Part shown: positions 22,694-33,724 of the stretch, piece after piece
Numbering within the stretch: position 1 is the stretch's first letter
Layout of the letters: each line of letters opens with the position of its first letter
Assembly: GCA_963422465.1 (NCBI GenBank)
Contig: OY730170.1
Span: forward strand, 2,890,379-2,954,378
Source: Lichina pygmaea
Lineage: Eukaryota; Ascomycota; Lichinomycetes; Lichinales; Lichinaceae
Reading direction: 5' to 3'
DNA: 64,000 bases
Notes under the pieces: model-generated
What the model was told of the DNA's origin: nothing
Seen by the model: the letters and a program-made list of their open reading frames with translations, nothing else
Database searches by the model: none
Program-made: the position numbers and the translations under genes

Positions 22694-25600
22694 GACTAAG
22701 AGCCCTCGACGGCCGAGATGCTCATCGGGGCCTGACAAACCTCCGCCGAAGGTGGTCCTGTGTGAGCGGGGACGAGATTGGCGGTGATGGAAACGTCACC
22801 GAGGGACCCCGGGTCGAAGCGACCTGAGTACGGAGGAGAGGAGGGGGATCTCGGAGGAAGCGGTGGAAAGGAGAAGGTGAAGAGATGTGTCCCTTGCTGG
22901 CTGCAGAGCCAAGCAGAGGGAAGGGAGACAGCTCATGATATAGGAGCTAGTCGACGCGGCGGCCGAGGTCAAAGCCTTGGTCGGACATGCACGAGACGAG
23001 ATGCAAGACATGGCGCAATCTTTCTCCGGTCCGCTCCGCTTCGCTTCATCCTTTGCGCGAGCGTGCGCAGGGCTGACGCATGATGCTCGTGATGGTACAA
23101 GTCCGCCCGAGCGATGCCGAGACGCGGGGTCGTCGGCGTCAGAAGGCACATCTCGAGCATCGAGGCGGACAACATCCGGTTGGAAGGAGGGGGGGGGGGG
23201 GGGGGGGGGGGGTACTACATGGGTTCGAATCCCCCATCAGGGTCGACGGCCCACCGACCTTCCCCGGACGAGACGTACCGTATGGCCTGAACGCGTCACC
23301 GTGCTGTTGGGGCCAGCTCCATGCCAAGTCCATTGACGAGATCCCAATTCTTCCACCGAAGCTCCGGTCTCACCGAATCGGAGTGAAGGGCTTCCATGCC
23401 CACGGGAGAGACAGAAAGAGAGAGAGAGAGAGGGGAGATCCTTCGACGGGCATGTCGGTGCGGCTGGCCAGATCGAACGGCACTGGGGATGAAAAAGATC
23501 GTCGGTGTCGATGTAGAAGACAGTGGCGCGCGATGTCAGCCATCGCCGAGCCGGTGGCAGGATAAGAAAGAGAGCGGACATGTGAGCTAGTCATCAGAGT
23601 TTGTCCCCCCCCCATCGCTTGTCCCCGGACGGGACCACCCAAAACGACGAGTCCTGCAGCAAGGTGGGCCTCGATCACTACACCCTCCTCGGTGACCTTC
23701 AGTCTCATGGGAGAACGGTTCCAGCCGTGGCCGAGTCGATGGCTGGCTGGCGTGATCGGCGCGAACCACCAGAGGGCCGTGGACTGCTCCGTACAAATGT
23801 ACGTTCGTACGATACGCTCGTACGTCCTCCATGAACCGGGCAGTACCCGCAGCAAAGAGCGGCTGGCGCTGTTGGAGTACGCAGGCCTGCCCAATTCTCC
23901 GCGAGACTCGACATGATTTATTCCCTAATCTCCATCTTCGGTCATGGCCACGTCGGCTCGCACGCTGGCGGCGGAAACGAAGCCGAAGGGACGCCGCCGT
24001 GGCTACTGTAGTACAGTACGGTGCAAGCGAGGGCGTCGCTTTAGCCTCGCGTAGAGGTCGTCGTGTCTCGGGGGAGACGTCCGCGGTGTAGTCCCATGCT
24101 GCGATTGCGATCGCGATTGCAGACCGCCTGCCAGCGCCCGAACTTCTTCTCCTTCTTCTCCACCCGATGGATGGCCGATCTTGGAAGCTTTGATGTGTGT
24201 GTGAGGACGAGGCACGGACGGTGATCGCTTTCCGTGTATCCCCGGCCACGCGCTGCGACCCTGCATGAGGGTGTACCCATCGGCCGCTTGCGTCTTCATA
24301 AGCCCAATGCGAGAATCCTTTGTTTCGGCGATGCTCGAAGGCCGCAGGCTGCGCCGATCTAGACCCAAGGGCAAGGGTTCAGCCGGCATACTGTAGTCGA
24401 TGAAGTCGAGGTGCGGACACATGCATCGCGCCCACATGTTTCGTCCTTCTGCTCTTCTGACCGCATCCCCAAAGTCGGCGTTCCTTTCGATGGCTCAAGG
24501 GAGCGTCGATAAGAGGTGAGGATGGTCTTGGTTGTGAAGCCCGGTTAGCTAAACTCTATGACGGCATGCCGACGATGTCCGGGGCGCAGTGCAAAAGCAA
24601 GCATGTTCTGCTGCATCGATACGTACGGTGGCGCAGCCTTCTGAGACCAAGAAAGGATGTGATGAAGCTCTTTGTCAGCTTTGGCATCTGGACTTTCTAG
24701 TCCTGCTACGTCTCCCAACGTAGCCCGCAGTGTGAGCTGGGAGCTCATCCCCACTGCTCCTGGAGCCGTCTTCCTCCGCACCGCCACAATTGCTTAGATT
24801 AGAAGTGCTTCATGCAGGAGGAGCGATGCGGTCCCATTACCACAGCACAGTGCCCATACGTACAGTACTTACCGCGGCGACCCAGACAGGACCAGGGGTT
24901 CGCCGATCCCCCGCGCTTCCTTCCGACATCATGCACCCTCGGTTCCGGCAGCGCGGCTTGGGCTTTGACTCCCCCGCGGCAGGGTAACTCAATCCGCTTT
25001 TGGAGACGTTGACGACTCTGTAGCAGGATACTCCATACGTAGCATGCGCCCTTCACCGACCAAGGTCGTCAAGGACGGCACTGGACGGGCTGCGTCCATG
25101 GGGAACGAGCGTTCACATAGGCGGGGAAGCTCTGATCTTGCGGCCGACGACTCGTCCGAATCTAAGGCCGCGTCCATCTCACTGGAACGTTTCGTCCTCG
25201 AGTGTGTGTCTGTATGTGCTGTAGGTGTGTTGCGTTAGTAGATCAACTGAATTTCATGCCAGTAAGTTTTACGTACGTACGTACCGTATCACGCATGAGA
25301 TGCGGTACGTATCCTGTCAGCCGGAGGAGTGAGAAGACCAGTCCTCGCTTGCTGCTAGAGCTGATTTCACGTGAGAGAAGAGAATTCTCACTGTATATTG
25401 GTGTCAACCGGGGACTCGACAGGGAGTTGATAGCCCGAGGATTCGCAGGGGTTCAGAGATCAGCCTCGCCCTGAGCAACGGCTAAATTGTTTGTCTGCAC
25501 GTGATGGTGTGCAGAGTTTTCTCCTTCTTCTTTGTCGTCGCTCCTAGACTTTAGAGGAAGGGAGAGAGATCAATGAAGACTCATTCCCCGGCCGGTTGCC

Positions 25601-28509
25601 GGTTCACATATCCATTGTGGCCTGCACGACTTTCGGGCTGCATGGCCGTAACGCTGTCCCATGGTAGGACGTGAAACGTAGATTGCGGACGACGAGGATC
25701 ACTCAGACGAGTCGTCGTGGGCAATTCCCCCATCGAGGCCTACGGGGTATCAGAAGCCTGCGCACGTGACCAGATTCAATGACAGTCCTGAAGAACACTG
25801 ATGCTCCAATTCTCCTTGCAGAAACTTAGGGGTAGTACGTAGACAGTTCTACTGCCTCCCTGCATGTCGTGCATAGCCTTGGTGCGTGCTCCCTCCCTCG
25901 AAGCAAAAGCAACAACCTCTTTGGGTGAAGATTTTCTCCCCCGCCTCAGACCGAGAAGAACGAATGGATCATATCAGCCATGTCCAAGATCCCGAGAAAC
26001 CCCACTGCTAATAAACGCGTGCCACGATCATCGCCAGCTAAACAGCCTCGATTATGGAAAACGAGCACCTAGGAGGACACGCGCAGGCGACTTCTCACTG
26101 CAGCAGGAAGCTCGCTGCGGCAGAGAAGATCGGAGAGTAAGAGGAAGGGCGAAAGGCACCCGAGGGCGTGAGGATGAGGATGAGGATGAGGATAGTGATG
26201 ACGACGACGACATCTCGGAGATGACGAGACGCACCGCATGGGACACGGCAAGGTTGCGGAAGCTGCAGGATCTGACGGAGACGATAACACGTGCCGCATA
26301 TGCATGGGGCAGGGAAGGGCGGTAGCAGTACCATGGAACGCCCGGAAGTCGGTGACTGAAACGTAGAGAATCGATCGTGATTTCGGTTCGAGCCAAACAT
26401 CTTCAGTTCATCGACGCATCTGATGATGAGGAGCCCAACGTCTCTCCTGCAGATCAACCATTGTGTGCGCTGGCATACAGGCACCTGGTCTGGGTAAAGA
26501 GCATTGCACGTACGTACAGTACAGACAGAAGCAGGCAGAAGAGATGTCCACCAACATTGGCCAGGTGGACCCTGGGCTCTCGGCATGATCTCCGGCAGGG
26601 ATGTCCAAGTCGCACTTGGGTGGAGGAAAAAGAATCTTTAGACGAGGACCATGCAGCAAAAAGAAACAAAGAGATCGATCCACAAGATGCTGGCTTACTG
26701 GACATTGGGCTACATGCTCACAGCAACCTCGCCGTACAATCTGCGATCAGATCCCCCGAGGGCGAGGACGTCTTCTCGAGATTCTGGGCTGTGGAGCTGT
26801 CAGCAAGGTCGAGACCGAGAGATGGTCCGAGCAGGTTCTGCACATGGCCGGGACAAAGGTCAGCGGACGCCATAAAACGAACATCCACAGAAGTCAAGGA
26901 CAGCCAATAGTCTGCCGTGTGTGTGTCAACTCACACTCTGTGTTGCGCAGCCTCTTCGCCAAGGATGACGAGCCGCTCATCCCTCTCTCGAGCTCTTCGA
27001 CCAGGACCTCATTCGAGTCGTCTCACACAGCTCCCTCGTTGGGCGCGGCTCGGGATTGTGCACGCTCTCTGCTGTCTCCATGGTGAGACCTGGCCGGGTA
27101 TCACCGGTGCAGGCCTGATGCACCGGGGTCTGAGGAACGGGCTCTACGACACCCTCGACAACGGCCGCGGCGACCGACTTCTTGCTGACATCAAGAAGCG
27201 CGCGATCGAGACCACGATCAATGTTGAATGAAGCTTCAACAGAGCCCTGTTGGAGATTGTGCCGCGAAACGGAACCTTTTGCCGGGACGGAAGGTACGTA
27301 TGTACGAGGTCGGACAGAAAGCACGGAGCGACGACGCCGAAGGTCACCGGTACGGTACGTTACGTACTCTACTCCGTATTTGAGGGAGCCTTCGGCCGCG
27401 CGGTTTCCCTCAAGTCTCAGGTAAGCGCCCCGCCTAGATCTAGTGTCCTAAGGCCTAACCGTGATGGTTGAACGCGTATCCACCGGTCACTAATACGTAC
27501 GAGTGCAGTAGTCGATCCCCCGCCACGCACCGATACTGTACCTCTTGGCCCTTGTGACTTATAACAAGCTCCTCCTCTGGTACACGACAACGAACAAAAG
27601 TTGTTTGGTGATGTCAAGTACGTAACGTAGTATATACCAATCTCCTTGGTGCGATACCGTAAGGCGCAAAACATCTACCCCCCTTCATGGTCAAAAGTAC
27701 TTGGTCGCTCAGCTCGCTGGCAATAGTAGCTGGACCACCGGACAGTCGTCAGCTCTCTTCTCCGTCGCACTACTATTGCTAGTGAGCCAGGCAATCAGGT
27801 GTTTATAGCCCGAAAGAACGCGTAAATTTTGGTCACTCGACCGTAGGTGGCTCCATGACCAACCTACTGTGATTACATCTACGAGTAGGGGGCACAAGCC
27901 CAACCGAGAGGGCTTCGACGGCTGCCCCTGCAGGCTGTCTTGGGGATCGTGGCTGACCGAGTCCGGGCCGGGCGTGGCGGGGACAGCATTCCACCTCCCT
28001 ACTTACAACAAGCGTCTTAGATATGATATCGCAAAATGTCTTCTTGATGACGATTAGCCACTGTTCGCAGGACTAGACATCCGAACCATCAACACCCGCT
28101 TACTGGGCGGCTGCTGACACTTGCTGACATCCGCTAACGATCTAGACCCATTTCTGAGGAGCTGCGGCTGCAATCCTTTATGAGGCACCGTTCGTACATG
28201 CCCAGCTCGGCGCCGGATGCCGCTGACGCCAAAGGCACTTGGCGAGAAGTGTTCCTCTGAGCGACTGTCACTTGATGAAGACCGCGGCATTGGCATAGGT
28301 GTTGATGTCGAGAGACACGCTTCTGACCGATCTACAGCGTCTATGCTGCACTAGTACCGGATGTGGGTGTACAGATGTCGCGGGCGCGGTATATCCCAGG
28401 CAAGGATCAGGGTGGGGTATGCCCGAGGCTGGAACGGCCGTCGAGTGAGTGGTCCGGTACGAGGTACGTCGTGCGACAACCATCCGGATATAGGGCCTCT
28501 TGCCTTCCC
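22694..28509. other. 5.8-kb stretch without a recognisable gene
   Basis: Many short reading frames occur on both strands, but none shows a domain, a coherent exon series or family resemblance. Contents I can name: a 24-nt G run at 23189-23212, a GA repeat near 23412-23432, GTAC-rich islands near 23795-23825, 25265-25290, 26505-26525, 27295-27370 and 27480-27640, and an acidic coding-like patch (Glu/Asp repeats) at 26165-26220. It may hold non-coding transcripts or lineage-specific genes I cannot recognise. Confidence 0.5.
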
Positions 28510-29851
28510 TCAAGGAGTCGCAGAGCCGGCGGAGGTGGGCTTCCGACCGACCATGAGGTACATTGGAGTGAAGAGCTTCCCCTTGCCGCCGGCGACCAGC
28601 GCGTCGGCAGCCATGGCCAGACTGTCGGCGGTCTTTTGCGTTCCGTGCGGGGCGAGGCCCAGAAGCTCCAGAGCACCGACCAGCCGATGGATGGCACCTC
28701 GTCCGATCTTGGTCAGTCGCAGGATCCGGAAGAAGTCCAGGAAGCTGCCCATGTGGCTAAAGTCTCCGGCGAGCGGGTAGTACCACGGTATGGGATCCGG
28801 CCGCTCGGCGAGATCTTCATGGTGTTCGATCTCGAAGCCGGCGGCCTTCATCGCCTTCAGCGCCTCGGCGACCTTGACCATGTTCGAGATGCCGTCCCCT
28901 TGCTCGATCCCGATCCGAATCTCGCGATGTTGCGCGTCGTCGTTGTCGTACCTCTCGGTCATGAGCCATTCGTACACGCCAAAGACGCCGCCTGGCTTCA
29001 GGACGCGGAAGATCTCCGAGTAGACGCCCTCCAGCGACGGTGCGTGCACGGTAGCCTCGATCGCGTACACGGCATTGAAGCTGTTCGGTTCGAACGGCAT
29101 TTGCTGATACGATTTAGCGATCGCACCGATATCATTCGCCGCCATTGCTTACCATGAAGTCTCCCTTGACGAACCGGACCTGCTTCCCAAACCCTTCCGA
29201 ATGGGCGTACGTCGTCGCGCGCTGAATCTGATAGTCGTTGTTGTTGAGACCGGTGACGTTGACATCGGCAAACTTGGCAATCTCGCGAGCTGGCCCTCCC
29301 ACGCCGCAGCCAACATCCAGGACTGCCATACCGCTCTTGAGGTTCATCTTGTGCGCCAGGTAGTGCTCGTGGCGCGCAAGCGCCTGGACAAAGGCCTCGC
29401 CCTTGCTGTAGCGGCAGAAGTGAAACGATTGCGCCCAGCCATTCTCGTACAGGTCCGTGGCCAGGTCGTAATAGCTTTGCGGTCATCAGCTCATGTGAAC
29501 GTTTGAATATCCGACGTTGAAGACGTACTGTCTGGTCAATGTTGCATATTGGATTCTCCTGGCCTAGATTTCATGCGCATCAGCGACACGGCACAGCATT
29601 GCGCGCGGCGGGGGGGGGGGGGGGGGGGGGGGTGCAGTGATGGGCACCTCTCGGTCCTCTTCGGTCTCGACGGCCGCCGATTTGTTATCCCAGTGCTTGA
29701 AGTATTCGTCCACCGTGGCTTTTTGCGCTTTGCTATCCTTCTTCAACATCGCCATGAAGTTCATGCCTTCGGTGGCGGACGCGCCATGCATGGCCTCGTT
29801 GAATTGGGCATCGCGAGCATGATCCTCGGTCTCCAGTCTGACAGGAGCCAT
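28510..29851 (-). CDS. ERG6: Sterol 24-C-methyltransferase
   Basis: Transfers a methyl group from SAM to C-24 of zymosterol or lanosterol in ergosterol synthesis (ER, lipid droplets). Four exons: 29648-29851, 29529-29563 (35 nt), 29153-29474 and 28510-29103, giving 384 aa. Exon 1 has [15 protein letters not shown] and [13 protein letters not shown]. The micro-exon supplies [11 protein letters not shown], leading into [14 protein letters not shown]. The SAM site [18 protein letters not shown] is intact, followed by [29 protein letters not shown] and the C-terminal MYLMVGRKP. Intron 1 (29564-29647) contains a 23-nt homopolymer, C on the sense strand, close to its donor. It is divergent from SLT11, with 331 bases between the starts. 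Confidence 0.95.
29610..29632 (+). repeat. 23-nt G homopolymer inside ERG6 intron 1
   Basis: An uninterrupted G run on the plus strand, C on the transcribed ERG6 RNA, placed about 16 nt after the donor site. Confidence 0.9.
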
Positions 29852-30182
29852 GGTGTCGGGGGAGACGACAGTAAGGTCGAGGTACGGAAATTATCGCGGA
29901 ACACTCGTCCCCGTTGCGACGATGGAATTGATATCTCGAGAATCGTTGAATTAATCCAGGGGCCGACGGAGCTTCAGCCACACAACTCGGGAAATTACGA
30001 GGTACCGGTAGATCCATTGTGGCGCGTGCTGGAATCATGTATTTCCGCTCCGGTGGCGGTGGCTGACGCCCGAAGATTAGTAATCGATCTGTTCGTGCGA
30101 CCGCATTCCTACGACGACGACGACGACGCCGCAACTGACTGCACGACACAAGCGATACCGTCACCAAGCACGCAGCTCAGAG
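29852..30182. promoter_or_regulatory. Divergent promoter, ERG6 / SLT11
   Basis: 331 bases separating two divergent start codons; it must contain both promoters. A (GAC)n run sits at about 30112-30127. No specific sterol-regulatory site could be assigned with confidence. Confidence 0.5.
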
Positions 30183-31402
30183 ATGGCGCCTGCGCAGATC
30201 AAGCAGGATCTCAACCGGTCGGGATGGGAGACGACCGACTTTCCATCCGTCTGCGAGCATTGCCTGCCCGACAACCCATACGTTCAGGTGTTGAAGGAGG
30301 ACCACGGAGCCGAGTGCAAGGCAAGCATCCTTCGACGCGAACTCGAAAGCGGAAGAGGGCTGACTCCAAGCTGCAGATCTGCACTCGTCCGTTTACAGTC
30401 TTCCGTTGGAAAGCCGACCGAACGGCCCGGACCAAGCGGACCAACATCTGCCTCACCTGCGCGCGGTTGAAGAACTGCTGTCAGTGCTGCATGCTCGACC
30501 TGTCGTTCGGACTGCCGATCGTGGTGCGAGACGCGGCCTTGAAGCTGGTGGCGCCGGGGCCTCAGAGCAGTGTCAACCGAGAGTACTATGCGCAGGAGCA
30601 CGAGCAGGAGATCGAGGAAGGCCGAGGTGGAGTCGAGGAATATGAGAAGACCGACGAGAAAGCCCGAGATCTGCTGCGCCGTTTGGCCAACAGCGAACCG
30701 TACTACAGGAAACAGCGCCGTCTGGGGCCGCCAGACCAGGCATCCGGGGCGCCGGGCGGCCGAGAGGGCAACCGGCACCATGGACCGGGCCCCGTCAGGA
30801 CGAGGGACAGCCGGGGTCAAGCGCCCCCGGGCGGTCGCGGTGGGCCGAAAGCATCTCGAGGCGGAGCGAAAGGCGGGCGGAGCATCCCCGGCGCCGGCCA
30901 AGTACCACCCGGCCCACACGACGTCATTCCGCCCCAAGACCCTACCATCACGTCGCTCTTTCTCACCGGCGTCGAGGACGACCTGCCAGAGCACGAGCTG
31001 CGGAGCTTCTTCTCCAAGTACGGGCCGCTGCGATCCGTCGTCTGTTCGCATCGCTCGCATTGTGCCTTTATCAACTATCAATCACGAGCAGCGGCCGAGG
31101 CTGCGGCTGCCGAATCGCAGGGGAAAGCCGTCATCGCCGGCTGTCCGCTAAGGGTGCAGTGGGGGAAACCCAAGCCGCTGGATGGCATGGACCGTCAACC
31201 TCGCATGGAGGCCCGCAGAGAAGGGAGGGCCGCAGTCTATGGTGCCGGATCTGGCAGCAGAGGGGGGCCTCGTGCGGAACAGTTCCAAGCAGCAGGAGCG
31301 CGGCCCCCAGCGGCAACGGAGGATGCCCTCCAAAGCATGTCCAGCGTGGCTCCTCCGCCTGGCCAAGATGACGTACGGTATGCCAGTCTGGCAGGAAACT
31401 AA
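30183..31402 (+). CDS. SLT11: Pre-mRNA-splicing factor Slt11/Ecm2 (RBM22-type)
   Basis: A spliceosomal protein that helps hold the U2/U6 catalytic RNA core. Exons 30183-30320 and 30371-31402 encode 389 aa; the 50-nt intron has a GC donor (GCAAGC) and a CTGAC branch site, and its removal joins AECK to LQICTRPFTVFRWKAD as in orthologues. Cys-rich zinc-binding region: CEHC, then C-x-x-C pairs in CLTCARLKNCCQCC. An RGG/Gly-Pro-rich linker (residues about 195-260) precedes an RRM with the RNP-like segments TSLFLTGVEDDLPEHELRSF and CAFINYQSRAAAEAAA. The C-terminal 60 residues are low complexity. It is ironic, but not unusual, that a splicing factor has a non-canonical donor. Confidence 0.9.
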
Positions 31403-31505
31403 ATGATTGGGAATCGACTACATCATGACCATCTCTACACTGTGTGTCAAGAGTAGTATCGGCTCCGTTCACGCCAGGGAGCTTTCCGAAAACGCCTTGA
31501 TGTCC

Positions 31506-31991
31506 TCATTGCGACCAGCAACCCTGCTTAGATGCCTTTGCCAGCTCCGTCGCCTGTTCTACGCTAATCGCGTCTCCTCTCTCGATATCCTCGTGTATGC
31601 GAAGCCCTGCCAGGGAGGAAAGTAAGCATCCCCGGTGGCTCAGCATGGACGGCTCGGCCGCACGTACGATAAGTCGGCCCTGGGCCTTCCTCCTGGAGGC
31701 CTTGGATCACATTGTGTCGTAGTATGCGAGCGACATCCTCGGCGTGCGAAACGCCCTCCCGGGCTTCCCGGCCGTCCGGCGACAGTTGCCTAGCTCCCTC
31801 GAAGCGCTGTCTGACCTCCTGGCGCGCCGCTGCAAGGACTCGAGCATCCCCTGGGAACGTAGTGGGCTTTGTTAGCGACTGGACGACGTTGAGAGGACCG
31901 ACGATAGGCTCCGAGAGGGATCATTGGTGTCTGTACCTTTGAAGGCGATACCCGCAGCTCGTAGCAGATGACGGTATGCTTCTAATGCCAT
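31506..31991 (-). CDS. MZM1: LYR-type mitochondrial zinc maintenance protein 1
   Basis: A mitochondrial matrix chaperone for the Rieske Fe-S protein during complex III assembly. Three small exons, 31937-31991, 31668-31850 and 31506-31606, give 112 aa, the normal family length. The assembled sequence starts MALEAYRHLLRAAGIAFKGD, then RVLAAARQEVRQRFEG, HAEDVARILRHNVIQG, and finishes LRIHEDIERGDAISVEQA. The first intron (31851-31936) has a GTACAG donor and the second (31607-31667) a GTACGT donor. It lies tail-to-tail with SLT11, with 103 bases between the stop codons, and is divergent from ZUO1 (227 bases between the starts). Confidence 0.9.
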
Positions 31992-32218
31992 TGTTCGGGT
32001 GTCGTACGCGGTGAAGTGGCAGGAGTTGCTGTCAGGTCACGTCATATTGAGGGTTGGTCGTTGAAGACAAGACGACCATCGGGCACGTTGGTAGCGTAAG
32101 TTGAAACGGCACATCACAAAATATTTTCCGGTGGCTCAAAATTTCGACCGCACGCTACGACCCTCCCCCGTCAAACTTGGAGCTCCTCTATGTGTGAACC
32201 TTCCACCGCATTTTCAAG

Positions 32219-33724
32219 ATGACGGTGGCACATGTTCCATTGGCACTGCCGTCGTTGCCGGAGGGCTGGTCCGGCGAGAAGGACGTCAAGGTGATCGGGC
32301 ATGTCTCAGGCGCCACCAAGCGCAATATCGAGCCTGTGGGACGACATTTCCTGGCTCACGCGCGAAGAGTGACCCCCCCCCCCCCTTTTCACAGTGCCTC
32401 CTCAGGACGACACCAGCGAAGAGAGCTGATAGTCGTCTTCAGAAACGCCACAACAGAACATTCTCGGAGGACGAAAGGATCCAGGCGCAGGAAAATGTCA
32501 AGAGGGTCGAAGACGACGACTCGGGAGACATCAGCGAACCGGAGGATCTCCTGATGCTCCAGAGAGACGCCAAGGACTGGAAGGTAGGCAGCTGTGGTCG
32601 AACGGTCATCTACCAAGAAGCAGCGCGGCTGAGATCAAGCTGCTGCGTCACAGAGTCAAGATCACTATGCCGTCCTCGGTCTATCGAAGTACCGCCACGA
32701 GGCGACGCCGGACCAGATCAGACGAGCGCATCGCAAGAAGGTGCTTCGACACCATCCAGACAAGAAGGCAGCAGCGGGCAGCACGGAAGACGACTCGTTC
32801 TTCAAGTGCATCCAGAAGGCCACCGAGATCCTGCTAGACCCGGTCAAGCGTCGGCAGTTCGACTCGGTGGACGAGGGCGCCGACGTCGAGCCTCCGACCA
32901 AGAAGGAGACGCAGAAGGGCAACTTCTACAAGCTCTGGAACCCCGTCTTCGAGAGCGAGGGGCGCTTCAGCAAGGTCGAGCCGGTGCCGAAACTGGGCGA
33001 CGAGGACAGCACGAAGGAGGAGGTCGAGGCCTTCTACAACTTCTGGTACAACTTCGACAGCTGGCGGAGCTTCGAGTACCAGGACGAGGACGTGCCGGAC
33101 GACAACGAGAACCGGGACCAGAAGCGCTACATCGAGCGCAAGAACAACGCGGCGCGCAAGAAGAAGAAGACCGAGGACACGGCGCGGCTGCGGAAGCTGG
33201 TGGACGATGCGCTGAGCTACGACGAGCGCATCAAGAAGTTCCGGCAGCAGGACCGAGCGTCGCGCGACCGGCGGAAGATCGAAAAGGAGGTCGAGACCCG
33301 ACGGCTGGCCGAGGAGACGGCGCGCAAGAAGGCCGAGGACGAACGGCTGCGTCGCGACGCCGAGGAGACGGCGCGCGCCGAGCGGCAGGAGGGCAAGAAG
33401 GCCAAGGAGGCGGCCAAGAACGCGGTCAAGAAGAACAAGCGCGTGCTCAAGGGCAGCGTCAAGGACGTCAACTACTTTGTCGGCGGCGGCCAGGAAGCCT
33501 CGGCGGCGACGATCGACGCCGTGCTCTCCGAGGTCGAGCTCGTCATCGCCAAGGTCGAGCCGGAGCACCTGGCCGGGCTCGCGGCGCAGCTGTCGGCCCT
33601 GGCCGGCGCAGACGCCCCCAAGGACCCACACGCCGTCAAGAAGATCTACGTCGAAGCGGTCGAGCAGCTGACGAGGGAAGGTAAAGCCAAAGAGGGGGAC
33701 TTTAAAGTTCTACTTCCGTCGTGA
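32219..33724 (+). CDS. ZUO1: Zuotin, ribosome-associated J-protein
   Basis: The DnaJ partner of Ssz1 in the ribosome-associated complex, stimulating Ssb-type Hsp70 on nascent chains. Exons 32219-32368, 32443-32583 and 32654-33724 make 453 aa. The assembled N-terminus runs FLAHARR-KRHNRTFSEDERIQAQ, then DWK-SQDHYAVLGLSKYRH, the J domain with its invariant HPD in VLRHHPDKKAA. The UBD/ribosome-binding region FYNFWYNFDSWRSFEYQDED and the long charged helix (residues about 260-360, rich in Lys/Glu/Arg) follow. The C-terminal four-helix bundle starts near VNYFVGGGQEASAATID. Intron 1 has a 13-nt C tract just after the donor (32373-32385). Confidence 0.95.

Noticed and set aside
23218-23245. A T-arm-like GGGTTCGAATCCCCC after the G run
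   Set aside because: No acceptor, D or anticodon arm can be built around it.
25864-26325. A 153-codon frame with an acidic stretch ending in TRRTAWDTARLRKLQDL
   Set aside because: Only a (GATGAG)n-like repeat plus unsupported flanks; no start context, exon chain or family likeness that I could defend.
29549-30182. Upstream extension of the SLT11 frame into the ERG6 region
   Set aside because: The extension reads antisense through ERG6 exon 1 and its G run; the family start MAPAQIKQDLN is at 30183.
32101-33684. A 527-codon plus-strand open frame
   Set aside because: It overlaps ZUO1 in another frame, runs through its introns and has no family resemblance.
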